From NCBI GenBank assembly GCA_027593125.1, contig JAQCJL010000008.1:1-36251 (forward strand): a DNA stretch of 36,251 bases, read 5' to 3'. This document shows, one piece after another, positions 23,619 to 32,248 of the stretch. Numbering within the stretch: the first letter of the stretch is position 1; the number at the start of each line of letters is the position of its first letter. The position numbers and the translations under genes were made by a program. Source of the stretch: Pseudomonadota bacterium. Lineage in GTDB: Bacteria > Pseudomonadota > Alphaproteobacteria > Puniceispirillales > UBA1172. The notes below the pieces were generated by a model, which was not told where the DNA came from, did not search any database, and worked only from the letters and a program-made list of their open reading frames with translations.

Positions 23619-26498
23619 ATGCCTGATGACAAAAATCTGAACTTATCACCTAAATCCGCTGACCGTATCGCAAAAACAACTTGTTACATGTGTGCGTGCC
23701 GTTGCGGGATCAATGTCCATATTAAGGGCGATGAAATCCGCTATATTGAAGGCAATCGCGACCATCCCGTAAATAATGGTGTGCTTTGTGCCAAAGGGTC
23801 AGCTGGGATTATGCAGCATCTGTCCCCTGCTAGATTAAATGCCCCATTGAAACGGGTTGGTAAACGAGGCGAAGGCAAGTTTGAAAAAATATCATGGGAA
23901 GAAGCCATGGAAATGGCAAGCTCATGGCTGAAACCAATCCGCGAAACTGATCCGCGTAAACTTGCTTTTTTTACGGGCCGCGATCAGAGCCAAGCTCTTA
24001 CCGGATGGTGGGCACAACAGTTTGGGACACCTAATTTTGCTGCTCATGGTGGGTTTTGTTCTGTGAATATGGCCGCGGCTGGCATTTATACGATTGGCGG
24101 CGCTTTTTGGGAATTTGGCTCACCAGATTGGCAAAATACTGAGCTGTTCCTGCTGTTTGGTGTGGCCGAAGATCATGATTCCAATCCAATCAAAATTGGT
24201 CTGGGTAAGCTCAAAGATCGTGGCATCAGAACGGTATCGATCAATCCTGTTCAGACAGGATATTCTGCGGTAGCAGATGATTGGATTGGGATCACCCCCG
24301 GCACCGATGGGCTATTTATTCTCTCCTTGATCCATGTCTTGATGAAAACCGGTCAGATTGATCTTGATTATTTGATCCGCTACACCAACGCGCCTTGGTT
24401 AGTAATTCGTCGGCCGGGGTCAGCAGATGATGGTCTCTTCCTGCGTGATGAAAATGGTCAACCACAAGTGCTTGATCACAAAACAGGCAAGCCTATTTCT
24501 GCGGAAACTGCTGGCATTCGGCCTCAACTCAAAGGGGAAATTGCCCTGCCTAACGGCGGTGTTGCCGTTCCAGCCTTTATGCTGATGGCCGAAGATTGGC
24601 TTAATGATGAGCATAGCCCAGAGGCAAGCGAAGCAAAAACAGGCATCCCCGCCGAACGTGTTTATGCCTTGGCTGGGGCTATTGCCGAAGCAGCATTTAA
24701 ACGCGAAGTGGTGATTGATCAACCTTGGGTGGACTGGAAAGGTGAACATCATGACAAGATGATCGGCCGCCCTGTTGCGATGCATGCCATGCGTGGAATA
24801 TCCGCACATTCCAATGGATTCCAAACCTGTCGGGCACTGCATATTCTGCAAATTTTGATTGGCAGTGTAGAAACGCCCGGCGGGTTCCGCTTTAAGCCAC
24901 CTTATCCTAAACCTGCTCATATTCATCCGCGCCCTGCTGGCAAACCTGATCAGGTTAAGCCCTCAACGCCTCTGCCTGGTGCTCCACTTGGCTACCCCAT
25001 GTCACCGGATGATCTTTTGGTGGATGATCAGGGTCAGCCAGTTCGCATTGATAAGGGGTATTCATGGGATGCGCCTTTATCCGCGCATGGACTAATGCAT
25101 ATGGTCATATCAAACGCCTATGCTGGTGATCCTTATCCGGTTGATGTGTTGTTTATGTATATGGCCAATATGGCGTGGAATTCATCCATGAATACCCGCG
25201 GCGTTATTGATATGCTGACCGAAACGGACCCAGAAACAGGTGAGTATCGCATCCCTAAAATTATTTATTCCGATGCTTATTCATCTGAAATGGTGGCCTA
25301 TGCAGACCTTATTCTGCCAGATACCACTTATTTGGAACGGCATGATTGTATTTCTTTGCTAGATCGCCCCATCTGTGAGCCGGACTGTGTCGCGGATGCT
25401 ATCCGTTGGCCTGTTGTTGAACCCGACCGCGATGTCAGAGGCTTTCAATCCACCCTTCTAGATTTAGGCGCACGGCTTGGCCTACCCGGTATGGTGGATG
25501 CAGACGGCAAGCCTCTTTACCGCGATTATGCCGATTATATGACTAATCATCAGCGCAAACCCGGTATTGGCCCTCTGGCAGGGTTTCGTGGTCAGTCTGG
25601 CAAAGATAAAGGACGAGGTGATCCAAACCCTGATCAAATTGATGCTTATATTGCTAATGGTGGTTTTTGGTCTGAAGAATTGCCCGAAAATGCCCGTTAT
25701 TTCAAAATGGCAAACCAGCATTATCAGGACTTTGCCGTAAAGATGGGTTTCTTTGATAAACCTGAGCCATATTGCTTTCAGATTTATTCCGAAGTCTTGC
25801 AAAAGTTTCAACTCGCTGCCCAAGGCCACGGCAAAAATCAACCCCCACAACATTTGCGTGAACGAATTAAGGCCTGTTTCACGCCATTGCCTCAATGGTA
25901 TGCCCCCTTTGAAGGAGACATGGTTGATAGTGACACCTATCCCATTCATGCACTCACCCAGCGCCCTATGGCCATGTATCATTCTTGGGGATCACAAAAT
26001 CCTTGGTTAAGGCAGATTCACGGTCACAATCCTTTGTTTATTCCATCAGGGCTTGCGCGTTCGCTTCAGGTTCAGGATGGGGACTGGGTTTGGGTAAGCT
26101 CACATCATGGCAAAATCAAAGTGCCTGTTGCTGTGATGGAAGGCGTAAACCCGCATACGGTCTGGACATGGAACGCTATTGGTAAGCGCCGCGGAGCTTG
26201 GCAATTAGATCCTGATGCCCCTGAAGCCCGCAAAGGGTTTTTATTAAATCATTTGATCCATGAACTTTTGCCTATGCGCGGTGATGGGTTGCGATGGTCA
26301 AACTCTGATCCTATCACTGGGCAAGCTGCTTGGTTTGATCTCAAGGTCAACATCACTAAGGCTGATCATGAGGATGATGCCTCTGCTGAACCTGCCTTTC
26401 CTATCCTTGGAACACCACCTGATCTAGAGAAGCCAGCTTCGGTTTTGCGCTATGGCGATAGCATTATTGCTCGCGATAAAAAGGAGAATAACCAGTGA
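23619..26498 (+). CDS. soeA: Sulfite dehydrogenase SoeA-like molybdopterin oxidoreductase subunit
   Basis: This 959-residue catalytic subunit of the DMSO-reductase superfamily binds a [4Fe-4S] cluster near the N-terminus through C22-x2-C25-x3-C29-x27-C57, then the bis-pterin guanine dinucleotide molybdenum cofactor. C147 in GGFCSVNMAA is positioned as the likely molybdenum ligand. There is no twin-arginine signal, which agrees with the cytoplasmic location known for SoeABC and separates it from exported PsrA/PhsA and DmsA. SoeABC oxidises sulfite to sulfate and passes electrons to the quinone pool. Its position directly after pta in a taurine operon supports sulfite as substrate. The tungstate-type transporter genes at 4496-5906 could supply its metal. 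Other cytoplasmic molybdoenzymes of this family are a less likely alternative. Confidence 0.85.
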   Translation: MPDDKNLNLSPKSADRIAKTTCYMCACRCGINVHIKGDEIRYIEGNRDHPVNNGVLCAKGSAGIMQHLSPARLNAPLKRVGKRGEGKFEKISWEEAMEMASSWLKPIRETDPRKLAFFTGRDQSQALTGWWAQQFGTPNFAAHGGFCSVNMAAAGIYTIGGAFWEFGSPDWQNTELFLLFGVAEDHDSNPIKIGLGKLKDRGIRTVSINPVQTGYSAVADDWIGITPGTDGLFILSLIHVLMKTGQIDLDYLIRYTNAPWLVIRRPGSADDGLFLRDENGQPQVLDHKTGKPISAETAGIRPQLKGEIALPNGGVAVPAFMLMAEDWLNDEHSPEASEAKTGIPAERVYALAGAIAEAAFKREVVIDQPWVDWKGEHHDKMIGRPVAMHAMRGISAHSNGFQTCRALHILQILIGSVETPGGFRFKPPYPKPAHIHPRPAGKPDQVKPSTPLPGAPLGYPMSPDDLLVDDQGQPVRIDKGYSWDAPLSAHGLMHMVISNAYAGDPYPVDVLFMYMANMAWNSSMNTRGVIDMLTETDPETGEYRIPKIIYSDAYSSEMVAYADLILPDTTYLERHDCISLLDRPICEPDCVADAIRWPVVEPDRDVRGFQSTLLDLGARLGLPGMVDADGKPLYRDYADYMTNHQRKPGIGPLAGFRGQSGKDKGRGDPNPDQIDAYIANGGFWSEELPENARYFKMANQHYQDFAVKMGFFDKPEPYCFQIYSEVLQKFQLAAQGHGKNQPPQHLRERIKACFTPLPQWYAPFEGDMVDSDTYPIHALTQRPMAMYHSWGSQNPWLRQIHGHNPLFIPSGLARSLQVQDGDWVWVSSHHGKIKVPVAVMEGVNPHTVWTWNAIGKRRGAWQLDPDAPEARKGFLLNHLIHELLPMRGDGLRWSNSDPITGQAAWFDLKVNITKADHEDDASAEPAFPILGTPPDLEKPASVLRYGDSIIARDKKENNQ

Positions 26499-27241
26499 CC
26501 AGTTTGCCCCCTGCCTCAGATGTTAAGCTTGGCCTTGTTATTGATCTCGATATTTGTGTTGGATGTCATGCTTGCGTTGTTAATTGCAAGGAATGGAACA
26601 CCGCAGGTTACGGAGCACCACTAGCGGATAGCAATCCATACGGGAAAAACCCAAGCGGATCATGGCTAAACCGTATTCATACCTTTGAAGCTGGTCATGG
26701 GGCTGAGGCCAAGGTCGTTCATTTTCCAAAATCCTGTTTGCATTGTGAAGATGCACCATGCGTCACGGTTTGTCCCACAGGGGCATCATATAAGCGCGCT
26801 GAGGATGGCATTGTTTTAGTTAACGAAGATCACTGCATTGGTTGTGGGCTTTGTGCATGGGCTTGTCCTTATGGCGCACGTGAGATGGATCCAGCAGAGG
26901 GCGTGATGAAAAAATGCACGCTTTGTGTTGACCGTATCTACAACACGCATCTGGAAGAAGAGGATCGCATTCCGGCTTGTGTCCGCACCTGCCCAACTAG
27001 TGCTCGTCATTTTGGTGATCTTGGTGATCCAGAGTCTGAGGTCAGCCAGCTTGTTGCCGCTCGCGGGGGATTTGATTTGATGCCTGAACAGGGGACAAAG
27101 CCTGTTAACAAATATCTGCCGCCACGCCCTCGGCAAAGCGTCACTGCCGACGAAGTCGATTTAGTTGCTATGGCAAAGAAAACGACGCCTGGTGGCTTTT
27201 GGAAGTGGCTTGACCAATCGCTTGATCGTTTGCCAGGTTAG
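26495..27241 (+). CDS. soeB: Sulfite dehydrogenase iron-sulfur subunit
   Basis: This 248-residue ferredoxin-like subunit has four cysteine groups for four [4Fe-4S] clusters: C21VGCHACVVNC31, CLHCEDAPCVTVCP, CIGCGLCAWACP, and CTLC with CVRTCP. This is the DmsB/PsrB/SoeB arrangement that carries electrons from the molybdenum subunit to the membrane anchor. It starts with GTG at 26495, overlapping the soeA stop as GTGA, and has AAAAAGGAGAATAACCA before it. No signal peptide is present, as expected for a cytoplasm-facing complex. Confidence 0.9.
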   Translation: MTSLPPASDVKLGLVIDLDICVGCHACVVNCKEWNTAGYGAPLADSNPYGKNPSGSWLNRIHTFEAGHGAEAKVVHFPKSCLHCEDAPCVTVCPTGASYKRAEDGIVLVNEDHCIGCGLCAWACPYGAREMDPAEGVMKKCTLCVDRIYNTHLEEEDRIPACVRTCPTSARHFGDLGDPESEVSQLVAARGGFDLMPEQGTKPVNKYLPPRPRQSVTADEVDLVAMAKKTTPGGFWKWLDQSLDRLPG

Positions 27242-27250
27242 GAGAGAATT

Positions 27251-28165
27251 ATGCGTCCCGCCGCCTCCCTCATTATTTTCACTACTTTATCTGGCCTTGG
27301 CTTTGGCCTTGCTAGCCTGATTGGATTTGGACTGATCACTGCCACAAGCCCTAAATGGGTTATGATCCATGGTGTGATTTCACTTGGGCTGATTGGTGCA
27401 GGTGTGATTTCATCCACTGTTCATTTAGGCCATCCTGAACGGGCGTGGCGCGCCTTGAGCCAATGGCGCAGCTCATGGCTTTCTCGTGAAGGGGTTTTAG
27501 CGGCGTTAACTGTCTTGGTGCTGGCCATCTATTTTGCTGATCATCTATATCATGGCGTGCCACGCGTATGGCTAGGCGCTGTTGTTGGTATTCTTAGTGT
27601 GCTGACAGTTATCGCAACCGCTATGATTTATGCTTCTCTTAAAACGGTGGCTAGATGGCATAACGCCCTAACCCCTGTGGTCTTTGTTTTATTATCCCTT
27701 GCTGGGGGTGTGGTGGCCGCGGCGGCTTTATCTGCACTTGAAGGTATGGATGGCACTGTGGCCTTAACGCGACTGGGGTTGATCACCGTTGTGTTAGCGA
27801 TGATTATCAAAACCCTTTGGTGGCTAACCGCAGGAGCATCGGGATCTGGTTCAACCCCTGAAAGCGCAACTGGACTAGGCTCACTTGGTGAGGTGCGACT
27901 GCTAATGTCGCCACATAGCGAAGAAAACTGGCTTCAGCATGAAATGGGGTTTCAAATTGCCCGTAAGCACAGCCACAGATTAGCATGGATTTCTCTCATC
28001 CTAGCCGCTGGCGTGCCAATCCTTATCATGGGGCTTTATCCCAGTTCCGCCACCTTACTTGTGGTGGCGGCTCTGGTGCATTTGTTCGGGGTCATGGTTG
28101 AGCGCTGGCTGTTTTTTGCTGAAGCTAAACATACCGTCACGCTTTTTTATGGCGCGCGCCACTAA
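27251..28165 (+). CDS. soeC: Sulfite dehydrogenase membrane anchor (DmsC-like)
   Basis: This 304-residue integral membrane protein has about eight hydrophobic helices across the whole length. Its N-terminus RPAASLIIFTTLSGLGFGLASL is typical of the DmsC family. HLGHPERAWRALSQWRSSWLSREG is the conserved motif of DmsC/SoeC anchors, and the His and Arg may sit near the quinone site. It holds SoeAB at the cytoplasmic face of the inner membrane and delivers electrons to quinone. AGGAGAG lies six bases before the ATG. It ends only six bases from the convergent mttB-like stop, with no terminator hairpin in the gap. Confidence 0.9.
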   Translation: MRPAASLIIFTTLSGLGFGLASLIGFGLITATSPKWVMIHGVISLGLIGAGVISSTVHLGHPERAWRALSQWRSSWLSREGVLAALTVLVLAIYFADHLYHGVPRVWLGAVVGILSVLTVIATAMIYASLKTVARWHNALTPVVFVLLSLAGGVVAAAALSALEGMDGTVALTRLGLITVVLAMIIKTLWWLTAGASGSGSTPESATGLGSLGEVRLLMSPHSEENWLQHEMGFQIARKHSHRLAWISLILAAGVPILIMGLYPSSATLLVVAALVHLFGVMVERWLFFAEAKHTVTLFYGARH

Positions 28166-28171
28166 ACCGTC

Positions 28172-29734
28172 TTAAGCGACCTCATCTTTTCGTCCTAACA
28201 GGATATTATGATGCTGTCTGATCAACTCATCGGTGTGTGATGGGATATGATCAGGAACAAATCGGGTTAAAATCTGTTCTTTCTTTTGTGTGGCTTTGAC
28301 CAACAGATCAGGCTTGCCATTTTCTTCCCATTCCTTGGGTGAAGACCGGTCTGCCAATTCAGGATAGATATATTCGGTCTGCATCACTTTGATCGTGGCG
28401 TCATGGCCTAGATAATGCCCCGGGCCACCCATGCACACATCGCGCATAACATCAATACTAAGCGTGTCTGGTGTGACCTCAACACCGCGCACAGCACGCA
28501 TGCATTGCCCCAGCATATCGTTATCAATGATTAGACTTTCAAGGCAAAACCCAAGCAACGAGGCGTGCATTCCTGCCGTTTCATAAACCATATTTAGCCC
28601 TGCTAATCCGGCCATCACCGCGGTTGATCCTTTTTCATATCCGGATTGTGCATCCGGCATTTTGGAATCTGCCATACCAGAGGCAGCGCCTGACGGTAAG
28701 CCAAAGTGGTTAATCATTTGAGCACAAGCTGAGGTTAACAAGCCTTGCTCCCCTGATCCCCCAGACATAGAACCAGTCCGAAGATCAGATACAAAAGGCC
28801 AAGTTCCGCAAATTGCCGGATGCCCCGGTACCATGGCATTGACATAGACAAGTCCGGCTAACACCTCTGACACTGCTTGCGCCACCGCACCAGCAATGCT
28901 TGCTGGCGCTGTTGCCCCAGCCTGGCCTGCCGACAGCAACAACACCGGCATACCGCCTTTAATCACCTCTTCCATAACAAGGCAGGATTCTGTAGCAAAA
29001 CGAAGCGGTGGAACCACAAAACAATTTGAATTGGACACAAATGGTCTAGCACGCCATTTGTCTTCACCCCCTGCAACTTTATGGAGGATTTCAAGTGCCT
29101 CTGGCACATACTCCGCCTCAGTAAAGCTGACCCCAACATGTTTTCGTGTGCCACTGATGCAAGCATAAAGGGTATTCAAATCCATATCTTTTGGATCACT
29201 AACATCTCTTGCAACCATGGGGCGTTGAAAGAAATGGATATTGTTCATGTTCTCAACGATACGGGCGGCATCATAAATATCTTTAAGCTTGCTTTCATCA
29301 TAGATGCGTCCATGCACATCCACGAGATGTACAGCTGCCCCTGCGGTACCGAAATGCACTTTGGTGTCATTTAATTCCAGATCAAATTGAGGGTCTTGAC
29401 CAAAAAGGGTGATCTGGCGTGAGGCCTTGGCAATCGTATCTTCGACAAGCATGCGCGAAAACCGCACGCGCCCATCATCACCACAAACAGCACCTGCATC
29501 TGTCATATAACGAATGCCTGATTCTGGTGCTTGGGAAAGCCCGATTTCTTCTAGGATTTGAAACACCGTATCGCTAATGGCGTTAACAGCGCTTTCATTT
29601 AGAGGCTTATACTGACCACCCATGAGGCCAGGTTTGACGGGACGCTTATCCCCAGCAAGAGGGGCGGCGCGAAGTTCTTTTCTGGCCTGACGGCCACCAG
29701 CACGGCGGGAACGTGGGATAGGTTGTTTTTCCAT
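28172..29734 (-). CDS. MttB-family methyltransferase, non-pyrrolysine type
   Basis: This 520-residue protein belongs to the trimethylamine methyltransferase (MttB, COG5598) family. It has a basic N-terminus with RSRRAGGRQARK and RAAP typical of alphaproteobacterial members, and conserved segments such as FGTAGAAVHLVD, GSGEQGLLTSACAQM and SGMADSKMPDAQSGYEK. The frame contains no internal TAG, so it lacks the pyrrolysine used by archaeal MttB. Non-pyrrolysine homologs such as MtgB transfer a methyl group from glycine betaine or other quaternary amines to a corrinoid protein. It is the last gene of the operon after two DMGDH-like genes (32 bases upstream). No corrinoid protein or activator is in the window. 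Substrate unknown; a betaine is most likely. Confidence 0.87.
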   Translation of the reverse strand: MEKQPIPRSRRAGGRQARKELRAAPLAGDKRPVKPGLMGGQYKPLNESAVNAISDTVFQILEEIGLSQAPESGIRYMTDAGAVCGDDGRVRFSRMLVEDTIAKASRQITLFGQDPQFDLELNDTKVHFGTAGAAVHLVDVHGRIYDESKLKDIYDAARIVENMNNIHFFQRPMVARDVSDPKDMDLNTLYACISGTRKHVGVSFTEAEYVPEALEILHKVAGGEDKWRARPFVSNSNCFVVPPLRFATESCLVMEEVIKGGMPVLLLSAGQAGATAPASIAGAVAQAVSEVLAGLVYVNAMVPGHPAICGTWPFVSDLRTGSMSGGSGEQGLLTSACAQMINHFGLPSGAASGMADSKMPDAQSGYEKGSTAVMAGLAGLNMVYETAGMHASLLGFCLESLIIDNDMLGQCMRAVRGVEVTPDTLSIDVMRDVCMGGPGHYLGHDATIKVMQTEYIYPELADRSSPKEWEENGKPDLLVKATQKKEQILTRFVPDHIPSHTDELIRQHHNILLGRKDEVA

Positions 29735-29766
29735 CTGTTAGTCCTCAATAAAAGGGATACGTTTAA

Positions 29767-32244
29767 TCAAGCCTTCATACGCAAAGCATCAGGGTCATAC
29801 ATTGGCTTGAAGCTAACCTCAGCCGCCACATCAACCCCTGCCACATTAATAAGATAATCCGAAGCAAGCATGGCACTAACATCATCGCCAGTGTCACGGC
29901 AGGGCACATAACCCATCCCAACCGCACCACCAAGATGATGGCCATAATTTCCACTGGTTAGAAATCCAACAATCTCGCCATCACGCAAAACCGGTTCATT
30001 ATGATAAAGAAGAGGTTCAGGGTCCTTCAGGCGGAATTGCATCATGCGTGATTTGACGCCTTCTTCTTTGCGGCGCATCACAGCATCACGACCGATAAAA
30101 TCGCCAAAACGGCCAGATTGTTTATTGATCCTCGCGGCAAAGCCCAGGCCAGCATCCAGGATATGATCCTCGCTTGAGATATCATGACCAAAGTGGCGAA
30201 ACGCCTTTTCGATGCGGCAAGAATCTAGAGTATGCAGGCCACATAATTTGACTGCGTGGTCTTGTCCCCTAGTCATCAGCGCATCATAAACATGAACCGC
30301 CATATCACTGGACACATAAAGCTCCCATCCTAATTCCCCGACATAGGATACCCTGTGCGCCCTTGCCATCGCATGACCAATTTCAATCTCACGCATAGTG
30401 CCAAAAGGAAAATCGTCATTTGATAGCGATTGGGGGATTAAGGGTTGAAGAAAATCTCGTGCCTCTGGCCCCATGACCACCAATACTGATTCCATCGCCG
30501 TAACATCAAGGATGGAACAATGCGCCCCATCTGGAATATGCCGGTTGATCCAGTTCATATCGCGGCGGATTGTTGCCGCTGGCGTGACAACAATAAAGTG
30601 ATCATCCGCAAGTCGCGTGATGGTAACATCGGCCTCAATACCGCCATCGGCATTTAAGAATTGGGTATAGACAATCCGCCCCACTTCAACCGCGACATTG
30701 TTACAAGCAATCTTTTGCAGAACTGCCTCAGCATCGCTGCCCATGACCATAATCTTGCCAAAGCTGGACATATCAAACAGACCCACCTTATTGCGGATCG
30801 CCTCATGTTCTGCAGCGTTATGGGAAAACCAATTTTGCCGTTTCCATGAATATTCATAGGCTGGGGTCACACCTTTTTTCAGCTCACTTTCAGGCAAAAA
30901 CCAGTTTGCTCTTTCCCATCCTGCAACTTCACCAAAACACGCGCCCTTTTCTTCAAGCCGATGGTGGATAGGGGAACGTTTGATCGATCGGCTGGTTTCC
31001 ACCTGACGATAAGGAAAATGATCTGCATAAAGAAGACCAAGGGTTTCACTCACGCGTTCCTTCAGATAATGACGATTGACCTGAAACGGCATCATCCGGC
31101 GAATATCAACATCCCATAAATCCATTGGGGCATTGCCCTTATGCATCCATTCTGCAAGCACTTTACCAGCGCCTCCAGCTGATTGAATACCAACCGAATT
31201 AAAGCCAGCCGCAACAAAGAAATTGCGTAATTCTGGTGCTTCTCCCAACAAATAACGGTTATCAGGGGTGAAACTTTCCGGGCCATTAAAGAACATCTGG
31301 ATACCAGCTTCTGCCAGAACAGGCAGACGGTTAATCGCGCGCTCAAGAATAGGCTCAAAATGATCAATATCTTCGGGTAATGCGTCAAATTCAAAGTTCT
31401 CAGGAATGCCGTCCATCCCCCATGGTTTTGAGTTTGGCTCAAATGCACCAAGCAAGATTTTACCTGCATCTTCTTTATAGTAAGCGCATTCATCAGGCAC
31501 ACGCAGAACGGGAAGGTTAGCCTTCAGCCCTGAAATGCCCTCCGTCACAATATAAAAATGCTCACAAGCATGCAGTGGCACCGATACGCCTGCCATCGCG
31601 CCAATCTCTCTTGCCCACATCCCACCGCAATTCACAACATAATCCGCGTTGATATTGCCATGATCCGTTTCAACACCAACAGCCTTACCTTGATCTTTGA
31701 GAATATTGGTAACTTTGACACCTTCAATAATTTTGGCGCCGCCATTCCGCGCCCCCTTGGCTAGGGCTTGCGTGATGTTTACCGGATCACCTTGACCATC
31801 CTTTGGCAAATGCACGCCGCCAACAGCATCTTCGACATTTAGCCCAGGATAAAGGGTGGCAATCTCAGTTGAACTGATCTCATCGATCTCAACCCCAAAG
31901 GCACGCGCCATTGCCGCTGACCGCCGCAATTCTTCCATGCGTTCATGGGTCAGCGCAACAGTGATAGACCCATTACGCTTAAACCCTGTTGCAACGCCGG
32001 TTTCTTCTTCAAGGCTGAAATACAGCTCTTGTGAATATTTGGCAAGACGCGTCATATTCTGGGTAGCGCGAAGCTGGGCAATCAATCCTGCTGCGTGCCA
32101 TGTGGTACCGCAGGTAAGTTGTTTGCGTTCCAACAAGACCACATCTTTCCAACCTAATTTCGTTAAATGATAAGCAACTGAGGCACCCACAACCCCGCCG
32201 CCTATAATCACTGCACTTGCATGACTTGGAACAGTAATAGCCAT
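29767..32244 (-). CDS. DMGDH/sarcosine dehydrogenase-like FAD oxidoreductase with GcvT domain (paralog 2)
   Basis: This 825-residue two-part protein has an N-terminal FAD-dependent oxidoreductase with dinucleotide motif GGGVVG (15-20) and CGTTWHAAGL. His50 there matches the histidine that carries covalent FAD in dimethylglycine dehydrogenase. The C-terminal half is a GcvT-like aminomethyltransferase domain with NADGGIEADVTITRL and GELGWELYV, expected to bind tetrahydrofolate. Such enzymes oxidise an N-methyl group and capture it as 5,10-methylene-THF. It begins four bases after its paralog's stop with AAAGGAT as ribosome binding site. No signal peptide. The N-methyl substrate (dimethylglycine, sarcosine, N-methyltaurine or other) cannot be decided from sequence. 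Confidence 0.88.
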   Translation of the reverse strand: MAITVPSHASAVIIGGGVVGASVAYHLTKLGWKDVVLLERKQLTCGTTWHAAGLIAQLRATQNMTRLAKYSQELYFSLEEETGVATGFKRNGSITVALTHERMEELRRSAAMARAFGVEIDEISSTEIATLYPGLNVEDAVGGVHLPKDGQGDPVNITQALAKGARNGGAKIIEGVKVTNILKDQGKAVGVETDHGNINADYVVNCGGMWAREIGAMAGVSVPLHACEHFYIVTEGISGLKANLPVLRVPDECAYYKEDAGKILLGAFEPNSKPWGMDGIPENFEFDALPEDIDHFEPILERAINRLPVLAEAGIQMFFNGPESFTPDNRYLLGEAPELRNFFVAAGFNSVGIQSAGGAGKVLAEWMHKGNAPMDLWDVDIRRMMPFQVNRHYLKERVSETLGLLYADHFPYRQVETSRSIKRSPIHHRLEEKGACFGEVAGWERANWFLPESELKKGVTPAYEYSWKRQNWFSHNAAEHEAIRNKVGLFDMSSFGKIMVMGSDAEAVLQKIACNNVAVEVGRIVYTQFLNADGGIEADVTITRLADDHFIVVTPAATIRRDMNWINRHIPDGAHCSILDVTAMESVLVVMGPEARDFLQPLIPQSLSNDDFPFGTMREIEIGHAMARAHRVSYVGELGWELYVSSDMAVHVYDALMTRGQDHAVKLCGLHTLDSCRIEKAFRHFGHDISSEDHILDAGLGFAARINKQSGRFGDFIGRDAVMRRKEEGVKSRMMQFRLKDPEPLLYHNEPVLRDGEIVGFLTSGNYGHHLGGAVGMGYVPCRDTGDDVSAMLASDYLINVAGVDVAAEVSFKPMYDPDALRMKA

Positions 32245-32248
32245 GATC

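Noticed and set aside
24420-24926. 168-codon open frame on the minus strand inside soeA
   Set aside because: It is antisense to a well-conserved part of SoeA, has no family features and no ribosome binding site; it is a shadow of the codon pattern.
25482-25982. 166-codon open frame on the minus strand inside soeA
   Set aside because: Same reason: antisense to conserved SoeA sequence with no recognisable domain.
28172-29734. Pyrrolysine-coding mttB with in-frame amber codon
   Set aside because: The frame runs uninterrupted for 520 codons with no internal TAG, and the protein has normal length for the non-pyrrolysine group.
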